Assembly (NCBI GenBank): GCA_902768715.1 | Contig: CACXMH010000025.1 | Span: 1 to 62,813, forward strand | Length of the DNA: 62,813 bases | DNA from: Fibrobacter succinogenes | Lineage (GTDB): Bacteria > Fibrobacterota > Fibrobacteria > Fibrobacterales > Fibrobacteraceae | Direction of reading: 5' to 3' | In this document: in pieces, positions 15,809 to 24,363 of the stretch | Layout of the letters: each line of letters opens with the position of its first letter | How positions within the stretch are numbered: position 1 is the stretch's first letter | Translations under genes and position numbers: made by a program | The notes under the pieces: generated by a model | What the model was told of the DNA's origin: nothing | What the model saw: only the letters and a program-made list of their open reading frames with translations | The model's database searches: none

Positions 15809-17057
15809 ATCAATCATCAAAAACGAAACCCTGCGCAACGGAGCCTTTTTTACGTTGTTTTCCTTCGTTAATAAAGGAATGAATTTCGTTTTGTTAATTC
15901 TTTTAGCTAGATACATCTCTCCAACAGAATATGGCTATTGGAGCCTATTTGGTACAATTACGATGTTTCTTGGTTATTTTATGGCTATGACAACAGAAGG
16001 CTATATATCCATTTCATATTTTCAAGAGGGAATGGAAGGGGTCAAAAAATCTTTTTCTTGCATTTTGCTAACCACGTTAATTGTTTCAAGCATTCTTTTT
16101 TCAACAACAGCCTTGTTGAGGGATTATTTACAACAAACATTAGAACTGCCATGGCAATATTTGTTTTTGGCTATTGGAATCGCGTTCTTTACCGTCCATT
16201 CAAATGTTTGTTTAGATTTTTTACGAATAAAGAAAAAAATAGCCTTGTATGGTTTGTTTTCTTGCGGTAGTGCATTCCTTGTATTCGGCTTATCAATTGT
16301 TCTTGTTAAATTCTTCTTAATGGGGTGGCGTGGATGCGTTCAAGCTCAATTTTTCAGCATTTTATTATTTGGTATAATTGGATTGTGCTATTTCCTGTTT
16401 TCTAAAAAAATCGCCTTACCAAATAAAGCGCATTGGAAAACGATGCTGTGTTGGGGTATTCCATTAATTCCTCATTTGGCGACCCAGTTTATTCGTTTAG
16501 GTTGCGATAGATACATTATCAATCATTATTATTCTATAGAAATGGTCGGCTTGTTTAGTTTTGCCTATACAATAGCCATGGCAATAAGTACGATAGGATA
16601 TGGTTTTAATGAGGCAAATAGTGTAAATATCTATGAAATATTGGGAGACAAAAAATTAAAACCTAACGAAAAAATCAATCTTTTAAATAAGCAAAAAAAG
16701 AATATGTTGGTTGTTTATTTATGCGGATCGGTCGCAACAATACTGATAAGCATTTTTTTTATTCCATTTTTTTTGCCTAAATACACATCGGCTATCGGCT
16801 ACTGTGTTATTTTGTCTATCTTCGCTTTTCTACAGTGTTTGTATTTCCTATACACAAACTTCTTGTTCTTTTTCAAGCAAACACAATCATTGATGCGTAT
16901 AACTTTTTCTTTTGCCATAATGCATTTTGTATTATCAATTCTGCTAACGCACTATTCGCTTTATATCACTTGTTGTATATATTGCATCACTCAATTAGGG
17001 GTTGTTTTTTTCGTACAGAAAAAAGCCATTAAAACAATCACAGAGAAATTAAAATAA
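15789..17057 (+). CDS. Wzx-like flippase (MATE/polysaccharide transporter superfamily)
   Basis: It is 422 residues from the ATG at 15789, chosen because the frame upstream runs through pseG. About 12 hydrophobic segments occur. NGAFFTLFSFVNKGMNFVLLILLARYISPTEYGYW is the typical first-helix region of O-antigen/teichuronic flippases, and INHYYSIEMVGLFSFAYTIA sits mid-protein. It would flip lipid-linked glycan across the inner membrane. Base composition is very AT-rich, supporting recent transfer. Confidence 0.85.
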   Translation: MLWTKIKSIIKNETLRNGAFFTLFSFVNKGMNFVLLILLARYISPTEYGYWSLFGTITMFLGYFMAMTTEGYISISYFQEGMEGVKKSFSCILLTTLIVSSILFSTTALLRDYLQQTLELPWQYLFLAIGIAFFTVHSNVCLDFLRIKKKIALYGLFSCGSAFLVFGLSIVLVKFFLMGWRGCVQAQFFSILLFGIIGLCYFLFSKKIALPNKAHWKTMLCWGIPLIPHLATQFIRLGCDRYIINHYYSIEMVGLFSFAYTIAMAISTIGYGFNEANSVNIYEILGDKKLKPNEKINLLNKQKKNMLVVYLCGSVATILISIFFIPFFLPKYTSAIGYCVILSIFAFLQCLYFLYTNFLFFFKQTQSLMRITFSFAIMHFVLSILLTHYSLYITCCIYCITQLGVVFFVQKKAIKTITEKLK

Positions 17058-17093
17058 AAACTTTTTGACAATACCAAGACAGGTTTTTCACAA

Positions 17094-18059
17094 ATGACTA
17101 AGGTTTATATAATAGAGACTCCATACCATTTATTGATTAGCACCACTAAAACAATTCTGGAAAAGAGAATAGGAAAAGATATCGTTTTGTTATATAAACA
17201 AAATTTTTCTTCAATTACGATAAAAAGATTAAAAACAATCTTCAAGGAAGTTTTATGTTTCAATATGATTGAGAACTTCATTAGTCTTCTAAATCTCAAA
17301 TTGCGTCAAAAGAAAATCCCATTACTTCCTTTGTTTATAAAGCAGAATCACAATATTAACGAAGAATGGTTAAGAAATAAAGAAGTATTCATATTTAACG
17401 ACAACGACTATTACGGCTGTTTTTTAAACTTCATCAAGAAAGATTACAACCTCATAGAAGACGGACTTAATTGTTTTTCTTTTGATCTGGCCGCTTCTGC
17501 TCGTAAATATCGCCATAAACTATATCCATTATTAGGATTTTCATGGGGTTGCTTCGGAGAATCGAAAAATACAAAAACAATTGAAGTCAACGACATTAGC
17601 AGAATGCGAATAAAATACCCCAACTCTATAGAAATAAACAGAGACCAATTATTCAAATGCTTGGACGATGATGGCGTTGACACCATCGCCTATGTATTTA
17701 ACTATCAGCCTCTTCTTTCTTCACCAAAAGGAGATTGCTCTCTTTTGTTAACACAACCCCTTTCTGAATATGGTTATGTTAGCCATTCAAAAAAAATCGA
17801 AATATACAAATATCTTGCTACGAAATACGCCATTGGCACCCTCTACATAAAGGCTCATCCGAGAGAAAAGGAAGATTACTCCAAAATATTGCCCAATGCA
17901 ATTATTTTGAGCAACAATAAAATACCCTTTGAATTATATCAGTTAAAAGAAAAATTTCATTTTAGACGAGCCATATCGACATTCACTACTGCTATGGATT
18001 CGATATTTTGCGCTGATGAGAAAATACAAATGGGAGAGGAATGGACTAGGAACTTCTAA
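17094..18059 (+). CDS. GT52-like glycosyltransferase (candidate pseudaminyltransferase)
   Basis: It is 321 residues. IIETPYHLLISTTK at the N-terminus, FNDNDYYGCFLNFIKKDYNLIEDGLN in the middle, and LYIKAHPREKEDYSKILPNAIILSNNKIPFEL at about 250 resemble GT52 sialyltransferase-type enzymes that use CMP sugars. Being last in the pse operon makes it the best candidate for using CMP-pseudaminate (inference). It converges with the acyl carrier protein gene with no spacer. It lacks transmembrane helices. Confidence 0.6.
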   Translation: MTKVYIIETPYHLLISTTKTILEKRIGKDIVLLYKQNFSSITIKRLKTIFKEVLCFNMIENFISLLNLKLRQKKIPLLPLFIKQNHNINEEWLRNKEVFIFNDNDYYGCFLNFIKKDYNLIEDGLNCFSFDLAASARKYRHKLYPLLGFSWGCFGESKNTKTIEVNDISRMRIKYPNSIEINRDQLFKCLDDDGVDTIAYVFNYQPLLSSPKGDCSLLLTQPLSEYGYVSHSKKIEIYKYLATKYAIGTLYIKAHPREKEDYSKILPNAIILSNNKIPFELYQLKEKFHFRRAISTFTTAMDSIFCADEKIQMGEEWTRNF

Positions 18060-18284
18060 TCATATTTTCCCTTCCACAATTTTCAACGCAGTAGCAAAAT
18101 CACGCATCTGTTCCATTTCTTCGGGTTCCAAAGAAATGTTGAACACACCTTCGATAGCGACAATCAAATTCAAATGATGGATGGAATCCCAGGCTTCGCA
18201 GTTCTCTTGCGAAACCGAAGCATCAATGTCCTGCGTTTCTAGGACATCCTTGAAAATTTGCAGTAACTGTTCGGACTTACTCAT
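18060..18284 (-). CDS. Acyl carrier protein
   Basis: It is 74 residues with EAWDSIHHLNLIVAIEGVFNISLEP; Ser in DSI is the phosphopantetheine site. It overlaps the FkbH gene by 4 bases (ATGA), implying coupled translation and that this is the carrier on which the FkbH-like enzyme works. It ends the second glycan operon. Confidence 0.88.
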   Translation of the reverse strand: MSKSEQLLQIFKDVLETQDIDASVSQENCEAWDSIHHLNLIVAIEGVFNISLEPEEMEQMRDFATALKIVEGKI

Positions 18285-19831
18285 ACGTTATCCTTTTTCA
18301 AGCAATATACATAACTTTTTTTCTGTTCATCCTTGTTTAAGACTGAAAAGCCTATAGACTCGTAGAAATTTTCCACCAATTGGTTCTTTTGGGTTTTGTT
18401 GTAAGCCGCAGTTACAGTCTTTAAGAAATTCTCTTTCAAACCCAAGAGAATTTGTTCCACAAATGTATTCTCAATCTTGCGGCCCAAAATTCTGCAGCTC
18501 AAGAACAGATTCTCTATATGGGCATCATTGCCAATCAAAGATACAACAGCAGCTCCGGTAAGGCCGCTATCGCCGAATTTGTCCTTTACCGAAAGCGAGA
18601 AAACTTTTCCGTTGCTTTCAATAATTTCCTTGAGTTCTAGGTCCGTATAGCGTTTGCCTGTCAAATTGAACTGGTTTGTTTTTTGCGACATTTGGGCGAT
18701 GCGGGGCAAGTCCGCCGGGTCGTTCAGGCGAATGGTCGTCTCGATTTGCAGGCTCTTGATAAAGTCGTCGATATTTGTGAACTGCTGCTGCAACTGACGG
18801 CGTTCCGCATTTTGCTTGTATTGTTCCGTTTTGCGAAGGTCTTCTGCCGACGCCTGGTATATGTTAAAATACTGTTCCTGCAAATTCCTAAAAAATACCG
18901 GCAATAGATACGGAACCGTCGGAAAATCGGGGACAGTCACTTCGGGGAGCATGCTCTTTACCAGCTCCCGTTCGGTAGGCTGGTCATCAAGGAACACCAT
19001 GCTGTCCAAGCCGATGTTCAGTTCCTTCGCAAGTTCTGCTATGTTGCCAGCCTTGTCATTCCAGTTTATGCGCCAGGCGGCAATGTGTTCTTTCTTTAGA
19101 ACCTGGTCACGACTGTTGTCGATAAATTCCCATACATCTGCTTCGTTATTCTTGCTGCATACAGCAAGGATTATTCCGCGTTTTTGCAATTCCAGAATTT
19201 GCTGCTGAAAAAGTAAGAACGCTTTACCGGGGTAGTCTCCGCCAATCTTCAGGTGCTCCGGCCCGTCTTCACCGAGAATTCCGCCCCACAGGGTATTGTC
19301 CAAGTCAAGGACCAAACACTTTTTTGCAGGCTTTGAGAAAGACGATTTCTTTAATTCAAACCATTTCCTGAATGCGATGGCCAATTTCGGATTTATCGCC
19401 GCTTGTGAAAGAAAATAGAATTTCCAATCAATTAAATCTGCAGTGGCATAACGACTGCAAAAATCAGAAAAATCAACGACCCGCACATTAGAATTTGTTT
19501 TAGCAAATTCAAGAACAAAGGAATTAAAGCCATCAATTGCCGTTTCCACCGAGAAATCTATTGATTCCGCCTTAAAATCAAAAAGACTATAAAGGGTAAA
19601 AACAATCAACTGGCTTGTCGCAGGAATTTGCGAATGAACGAATTTCAATCGTTCCGCATAACTAGAAATCTCGGTTGCTACAGACTGCGTGTCGGCGTGA
19701 AACGGGACCGTATAGAGCCATATAAAGGAATCGGCATTGCCGGAATAAACGATTTCGTCATACCCCGAAAAAGAATACCCTGCATTGCCAAACAGCAGTT
19801 CTGCCGTCGAATTTCTAAACACATGCGTCAT
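18281..19831 (-). CDS. FkbH-like HAD-IIIC protein
   Basis: It is 516 residues. The N-terminal half is an SGNH-like domain (SFIWLYTVPFHADTQSV ... WKFYFLSQAAINPKLA). The HAD core starts near 170 with CLVLDLDNTLWGGILGEDG (nucleophile DxD) and contains ILAVCSKN and MVFLDDQPTERELVK. The C-terminal part resembles a GNAT fold. FkbH proteins load glyceryl or related three-carbon units onto acyl carrier proteins for polyketides or glycan acylation. Here it lies between KAS III and an ACP. Confidence 0.85.
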   Translation of the reverse strand: MTHVFRNSTAELLFGNAGYSFSGYDEIVYSGNADSFIWLYTVPFHADTQSVATEISSYAERLKFVHSQIPATSQLIVFTLYSLFDFKAESIDFSVETAIDGFNSFVLEFAKTNSNVRVVDFSDFCSRYATADLIDWKFYFLSQAAINPKLAIAFRKWFELKKSSFSKPAKKCLVLDLDNTLWGGILGEDGPEHLKIGGDYPGKAFLLFQQQILELQKRGIILAVCSKNNEADVWEFIDNSRDQVLKKEHIAAWRINWNDKAGNIAELAKELNIGLDSMVFLDDQPTERELVKSMLPEVTVPDFPTVPYLLPVFFRNLQEQYFNIYQASAEDLRKTEQYKQNAERRQLQQQFTNIDDFIKSLQIETTIRLNDPADLPRIAQMSQKTNQFNLTGKRYTDLELKEIIESNGKVFSLSVKDKFGDSGLTGAAVVSLIGNDAHIENLFLSCRILGRKIENTFVEQILLGLKENFLKTVTAAYNKTQKNQLVENFYESIGFSVLNKDEQKKSYVYCLKKDNV

Positions 19832-19832
19832 A

Positions 19833-20849
19833 TCAGTACTCCACCAGTTCCGAAATTTTTGTTCTTGACAAGTTCAGCCAAGCTGTGCCCCAAGAAAGTC
19901 CAGAGCCAAAGCCAGAAAACAGGACTGACTCGCGTTGCGGATATTTTGTGCAATCGTGTAGTTCTGAAACAATCGTGAGCGGAACAGACGCCGAGCTTGT
20001 ATTTCCGAAGCGGCGTAGCGAATACGGCGTTTTTTCAGAATAGAGTTTGAGATGCTTGCTAAAAAAGTCCGTCATGAATTTATTCGCCTGGTGATAAATC
20101 AACAAGTCAACATCTTCTACAGTCTTGCCAATATGTTTCAGCAGATTGCGAATATCAGAGGGAACCGCTCGGATGCCGAAGTTGAATACTTCCATGCCAT
20201 CCATCTGCAAGGTTTCTTCCTTGCCGCAACTGAGATTTCGATAGCCCCCGTACGTCATTTTCAGCACGTCAGCCTTGCTGCCGTCGGAATTCAAAGAAAA
20301 TGCGGATGCGCCGAAATCACCCGTTTCTATCAAAGTAGCTGTACCGGCATCGCCAAATAGCGGCACCATTCCCTTGTCATTTTGGGATATGGTTTTCGAC
20401 ATGGTCTCACCAGTAAGGAGCAGCACCTTGCGCACACTAGGATTTGCAGCAAAAGCAAATGAGGTTGCTAGCCCATATACATAACCCGAGCACGCCAAGT
20501 TCACATCAAAAGAAAGCACTCCCGTCGAAAGCCCAAGCCGCGATGCCAAATGCGGGGCTGTCGCAGGCTGACGGTAATCAGGAGTTTGGCTTAAAAAGAT
20601 AAGTGCATCGATTTCTTTCGGATTAACCTGATTGTCCTCAAACAGCTTCAAAGCGGCCTTGTAGCACAAATCCGAAGCACAAACATCAGGTTCGGCATAT
20701 CGTTTTTCTTCTATACCGACAAATTCAATAACCTTCTGCAATTCCTCTGCATTCAGGAATCCGGCAAGGTCCCTGTTTTTCATCACCTTTGGGGGAACAC
20801 ACGCGGCGATAGCAGAAATACCGATATCTTTATAATCCAGAATCGCCAT
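19833..20849 (-). CDS. 3-oxoacyl-ACP synthase III-like enzyme
   Basis: It is 338 residues. Catalytic Cys lies in FDVNLACSGYVYGLATS (about 120), His in LLIYHQANKFMTDFF (about 255) and Asn in RRFGNTSSASVPL (about 285), so the Cys-His-Asn triad is complete. In glycan islands KAS III homologues make a short hydroxyacyl chain on an ACP to decorate an amino sugar, as reported for viosamine islands. It lies one base from FkbH and 3 from an ACP. It is not likely the housekeeping FabH, given this context. Confidence 0.82.
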   Translation of the reverse strand: MAILDYKDIGISAIAACVPPKVMKNRDLAGFLNAEELQKVIEFVGIEEKRYAEPDVCASDLCYKAALKLFEDNQVNPKEIDALIFLSQTPDYRQPATAPHLASRLGLSTGVLSFDVNLACSGYVYGLATSFAFAANPSVRKVLLLTGETMSKTISQNDKGMVPLFGDAGTATLIETGDFGASAFSLNSDGSKADVLKMTYGGYRNLSCGKEETLQMDGMEVFNFGIRAVPSDIRNLLKHIGKTVEDVDLLIYHQANKFMTDFFSKHLKLYSEKTPYSLRRFGNTSSASVPLTIVSELHDCTKYPQRESVLFSGFGSGLSWGTAWLNLSRTKISELVEY

Positions 20850-20852
20850 AAT

Positions 20853-21095
20853 CTAGCCGTTCTTTTCCTTGTTCCGTTTCACGGCATCGAACAAATCCTG
20901 AATGGTTACTGCATCTCGAATTTCTTCGCTAGGCACGGTAACACCGTAATTCTCTTCCATCATGGCGATTTCCATCAAGGCGGTCATAGACGACCATCCG
21001 CTCAATTCATGGAAGCGGGTCTCGGGCGAAAAATCCGTCTCGTTCGGATTCATAAACTGGTCGGCAAATTGCGATACAAATTCCGTAATATCCAT
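20853..21095 (-). CDS. Acyl carrier protein
   Basis: It is 80 residues: MDITEFVSQFADQFM, then FHELSGWSSMTALMEIAMMEENYGVTVPSEE; one of the Ser in GWSSM is the phosphopantetheine site. AAGGTG lies before the ATG. It is the second ACP of the operon, divergent in sequence from the one at 18060, so the two probably carry different acyl units or serve different enzymes. Confidence 0.82.
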   Translation of the reverse strand: MDITEFVSQFADQFMNPNETDFSPETRFHELSGWSSMTALMEIAMMEENYGVTVPSEEIRDAVTIQDLFDAVKRNKEKNG

Positions 21096-21103
21096 AGAAC
21101 ACC

Positions 21104-21547
21104 TTATTTCAAAAGCTTCGCAAAACGATTACGCTGCTTTAGGTAATCTTCCTTAGTCAAAATATATATCATCTTGCCCGTATCGGGGCTTGACGCATCT
21201 TTCTTGTACCCAAGAATCAGGTTGAAATCTATCGCACGCTGGTTATCGCTCATAATATGGGCAATCATTCGCTCCAGACGCAGTTCATCAAAAAGAGAAC
21301 TGAAATATTCATGATTCATATCCTTGACATTAGTCAAGCCGATTTCTTTACCCTTGTATTCTATGATGAAATAGTAATTCTGGTCGTTATCGATTTTAGC
21401 AAACCACTTGGTCTGCATTTTTGGAGTGATATAATCCCTAAACTCCATATACTGCGAAATTTTCGGGTCATTACGCCAATTGCGGACAAGTTCTATTTTG
21501 TCCTTTGTAAGCCGCTTGAGAGTAATGCCGTATTTTTCGTAAGTCAT
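21104..21547 (-). CDS. PseH-like GNAT acetyltransferase with internal gap
   Basis: It is 147 residues. The start (LKRLTKDKIELVRNWRNDPKISQYM) and end (LRLERMIAHIMSDNQRAIDFNLILGYKK) match PseH-type sugar N-acetyltransferases. Between IGLTNVKDMNHEY and FSSLFDELRLE the region that normally holds the acetyl-CoA pyrophosphate loop (R/QxxGxG/A) is missing, about 20-40 residues, in frame. It starts by ATGA overlap with the GT2 gene. It may be inactive. Confidence 0.65.
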   Translation of the reverse strand: MTYEKYGITLKRLTKDKIELVRNWRNDPKISQYMEFRDYITPKMQTKWFAKIDNDQNYYFIIEYKGKEIGLTNVKDMNHEYFSSLFDELRLERMIAHIMSDNQRAIDFNLILGYKKDASSPDTGKMIYILTKEDYLKQRNRFAKLLK

Positions 21548-22485
21548 TCGTGTTCCTCAAAATTGATTTTTTCAGAAATCACGAATAACGGTCTTCCCTT
21601 TACTTGTTCAAAAATCTTACCTACATAAAGGCCAACTATACCGAGCATCGAAAGCAATAGACCACCAACAAACCAAATGGAGAATACCGTCGTGGTAAAG
21701 CCGGGAACCTGGATGATGCCTATATTATAGGCAGCAAGATTGTAGATTGCCAACAAAAAAGAAACGGCCGCTAGGAGGAGCCCAAGTTCTACAGCCATTT
21801 TCAAAGGTCGGTTACTATTGGCTATGGTCACGTTAAAACTCAAGTGAATCAACTTGGCTAGCGTATAGGAAGTTTCACCTGCGAAACGAGCCGCGTGCTT
21901 TACGGGAATGGCCGCCGTCTTAAACCCTAAAAAGGCGATGAGTGAAGGAAACGAACGGGCTTGTTCGGGCATTTTGTTAAATTCAGCAATAACCTTGTGG
22001 TTGTAAATGCCGAAATTTGCGATAGTCTTGTCTGTCTTGATTCCGCTAAAGAAGTGAAAAACCAAATGGAATAAGGTAGATGACATTTTCTTGAAAAAAT
22101 TGTCGATACGGTACATTCGTTTGGCGAAGACGATATCGAAACCTTCAAGCGCTTTTTTATAAAGATTCGGGATTTCTTCAGGGACATCCTGCAAGTCGCA
22201 GTCCATCACCACGACCCATTCTCCCTTGGCAAGGCTCAACCCTGCCGATATGGCATAATGCTGACCGAAGTTACGGCTTAGGTTTACTCCCTTCACTCTT
22301 GAATCTTTGCGTGCTTCCTCAGTGATTTGGCTCCAGGATGTATCGGGTGAAGCGTCGTTCACCAAAATGATTTCAAAGTTTTCGGTAATAGACGAAAGAC
22401 TCTGTACGAGACGATGTACCAATTCGCCGACGATTCCTTCGGCACGATAAACAGGAGAAACAACGGAAATTAAAGGCGAATTCAT
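21544..22485 (-). CDS. GT2 glycosyltransferase, polyprenyl-phosphate type
   Basis: It is 313 residues from the ATG at 22485; a GTG four codons upstream is possible. It has a GT2 fold with ISVVSPVYRAEGIV, IILVNDASPDTSW and VVMDCDLQDVPEEI (DxD-like metal site). Two C-terminal helices (LGLLLAAVSFLLAIYNLAAY, FSIWFVGGLLLSMLGIVGLY) anchor it, as in DPM1/GtrB/ArnC enzymes. It would charge undecaprenyl phosphate with a sugar, probably for the GT-C-like protein at 24350-26050 (inference). Confidence 0.85.
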   Translation of the reverse strand: MNSPLISVVSPVYRAEGIVGELVHRLVQSLSSITENFEIILVNDASPDTSWSQITEEARKDSRVKGVNLSRNFGQHYAISAGLSLAKGEWVVVMDCDLQDVPEEIPNLYKKALEGFDIVFAKRMYRIDNFFKKMSSTLFHLVFHFFSGIKTDKTIANFGIYNHKVIAEFNKMPEQARSFPSLIAFLGFKTAAIPVKHAARFAGETSYTLAKLIHLSFNVTIANSNRPLKMAVELGLLLAAVSFLLAIYNLAAYNIGIIQVPGFTTTVFSIWFVGGLLLSMLGIVGLYVGKIFEQVKGRPLFVISEKINFEEHE

Positions 22486-22509
22486 ACTCACACCCACTCT
22501 CTTTGATGA

Positions 22510-23646
22510 TTACACCCCAAAGAACTCATACACCTTCCCGCAGATATACTCAATTTCTTCCATTTTCAACCCATAGAACATGGGCAAACGCAGCAGGCGG
22601 TTGCTTTCGTTGGTCGTATATTTGTCTTCGCCGTGGAACCGGCCGAACCGCATGCCCGCGGGTGACGAGTGCAGCGGAACATAATGGAAAACAGCGAGAA
22701 TGCCATTATATACCAAATGCTTCAGCAATGCCGTTCGCGTCGCAAGGTCTTCCACCTTTAGGTAGAACATGTGCGCGTTATGTTTGCAATGTTCCGGAAT
22801 GTACGGCAACTTGACCAGGCCCTTTTCGGCAAGGGGCGCGAGCCTTTCACGATAGGCGTTCCAGCACGCCATGCGTGCGTCATTGATGATGTCGGCACAC
22901 TCCAGTTCAGCGTAAAGATAAGCCGCGTTCAATTCACTCGGCAGGTAGCTAGAGCCAAGCTCTACCCATGTGTATTTGTCGACTTCGCCGCGATGGAATT
23001 GGCAACGATTAGTGCCTTTTTCACGGATGATCTCGGCTCGGTCGTTGTACTTAGGATCGTTAATGAGCAGCGCTCCGCCTTCTCCCATGCTGTAGTTCTT
23101 AGTCTCGTGATAGCTGTAACAGCCAAAGTCACCGAGCGTTCCAAGAGTACGGTCCTTGTAGGTCGCCATCATGCCCTGTGCGGCATCTTCGACGACGAAC
23201 AAATTATGGCGCTTCGCGATTTCGTTTATCGCGTCCATTTCGCAGGCGACCCCCGCATAGTGGACCGGCACAATCGCCTTCGTTTTTTCGGTAATCGCAT
23301 CTTCGATAAGCTTTTCGTCTAGGTTCATCGTGTCGGGGCGGATATCCACGAACACGCATTTTGCCCCTTGCGACACGAACGCATCGGCAGTACTCACGAA
23401 CGTGAACGACGGCATAATCACCTCGTCGTCGGGAGAGATATTACAGAGACGGGCTGACATTTCCAGTGCGTGCGTACAACTGGTGGTCAGGAGCGCCTTC
23501 GCGGCCCCCGTATGCTTTTCGAGCCATTCATGGCAACGTAAGTTGAATGTTCCGTCACCACAAATGCGACCGCTCTCCACGGCCTGCTTCACGTAATCGA
23601 ATTCCATCCCCACAAAGGGAGGCTTGTTAAAAGGGATCTTCTGCAT
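22510..23646 (-). CDS. WecE/RffA-like dTDP-4-amino-4,6-dideoxyhexose transaminase
   Basis: It is 378 residues. PFNKPPFVGMEFDYVKQAVESG begins the DegT/DnrJ fold; YSYHETKNYSMGEGGALLIN carries the PLP lysine (about 185); MFYGLKMEEIEYICGKVYEFFG ends it. The pattern is WecE-type, making a 4-amino-4,6-dideoxyhexose. It heads the minus-strand operon and has its own leaderless promoter: TATATT ends six bases before the ATG. No dTDP-glucose genes (RmlA/B) lie in this window. Confidence 0.85.
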   Translation of the reverse strand: MQKIPFNKPPFVGMEFDYVKQAVESGRICGDGTFNLRCHEWLEKHTGAAKALLTTSCTHALEMSARLCNISPDDEVIMPSFTFVSTADAFVSQGAKCVFVDIRPDTMNLDEKLIEDAITEKTKAIVPVHYAGVACEMDAINEIAKRHNLFVVEDAAQGMMATYKDRTLGTLGDFGCYSYHETKNYSMGEGGALLINDPKYNDRAEIIREKGTNRCQFHRGEVDKYTWVELGSSYLPSELNAAYLYAELECADIINDARMACWNAYRERLAPLAEKGLVKLPYIPEHCKHNAHMFYLKVEDLATRTALLKHLVYNGILAVFHYVPLHSSPAGMRFGRFHGEDKYTTNESNRLLRLPMFYGLKMEEIEYICGKVYEFFGV

Positions 23647-23658
23647 ACTTGAAATATA
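23647..23658 (-). promoter_or_regulatory. -10 box for leaderless wecE-like gene
   Basis: TATATT (minus strand 23658-23653), six bases TCAAGT, then the ATG at 23646. Confidence 0.55.
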
Positions 23659-23664
23659 AACAAT

Positions 23665-24363
23665 TCACCTGGTCTGTGGTACGCAATTGATGAATACGGC
23701 TGGAACCCAGGGAGCAAGGTGCTTGCGCCGTGTTTCTGGTGTGCCGAGAATAGGCCTGTGCGTTCCTTGAACAATAAACTGGACATCGGGGTGCTTGGCC
23801 GCCACCGCAGAAATTTCCTTGAGTAGATTATGAAGCTTATTTCGGTCTCCCTCGCGTGCGCCGCGTGCAGTCCAGGCAATTCGGTTCCACAAACTATCAG
23901 AAATAAGGGAATCTATTTTGGCGCATCCTACAGAATCATCGCCGGTAATAACAATCCCATCCTTAAAATCGCTTCCGTATTCTGTCGATTCCGCAAAAGA
24001 TGTTGTCTGGAACAGCCTCTTGTGAACGGCATAGGAAACGTTTTTCCCGCCAATCATCTGAAAGTCCGCTTCTAGGAGACCTTCGTCATAGGGAACTCCC
24101 CAACCGTCAACGAGAATCATGACCAACGGCCTAGTTGAATCCTGCAAAAGGGTCGCTAGCGGTTTTTCGTCTAGCACCTGATAGCGGTCCTTGTAATATT
24201 GGGATAGTGAATCTGCACCGAATGGGATAAGATGCCATGGTCCCTGACTCCAGCCGGCTCGTATGGAAACTCCCTTGTCCAGATGCAAAATTGGCACGGA
24301 TACAAGCAACGCAAGGAACGCGGAGAACAGCAGAAGATTAATGTTGCGTTTATTCATCTTCAT
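23665..24363 (-). CDS. Membrane-anchored protein, possibly alkaline-phosphatase-like
   Basis: It is 232 residues with an N-terminal signal or anchor helix (INLLLFSAFLALLVSVPIL). RPLVMILVDGWGVPYDEGLLEADF recalls the metal-binding start of the alkaline phosphatase/phosphoglyceromutase superfamily, and VITGDDSVGCAKIDSLI and FIVQGTHRPILGTPE follow. It is shorter than typical members, so the call is weak. It overlaps the GT-C-like gene by 14 bases and probably acts with it in the periplasm. Confidence 0.45.
   Translation of the reverse strand: MKMNKRNINLLLFSAFLALLVSVPILHLDKGVSIRAGWSQGPWHLIPFGADSLSQYYKDRYQVLDEKPLATLLQDSTRPLVMILVDGWGVPYDEGLLEADFQMIGGKNVSYAVHKRLFQTTSFAESTEYGSDFKDGIVITGDDSVGCAKIDSLISDSLWNRIAWTARGAREGDRNKLHNLLKEISAVAAKHPDVQFIVQGTHRPILGTPETRRKHLAPWVPAVFINCVPQTR

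Noticed and set aside
23665-24363. Sulfatase/phosphatase assignment with confidence
   Set aside because: Only a VDGWG-type motif supports it; the protein is too short and other metal ligands are not evident.
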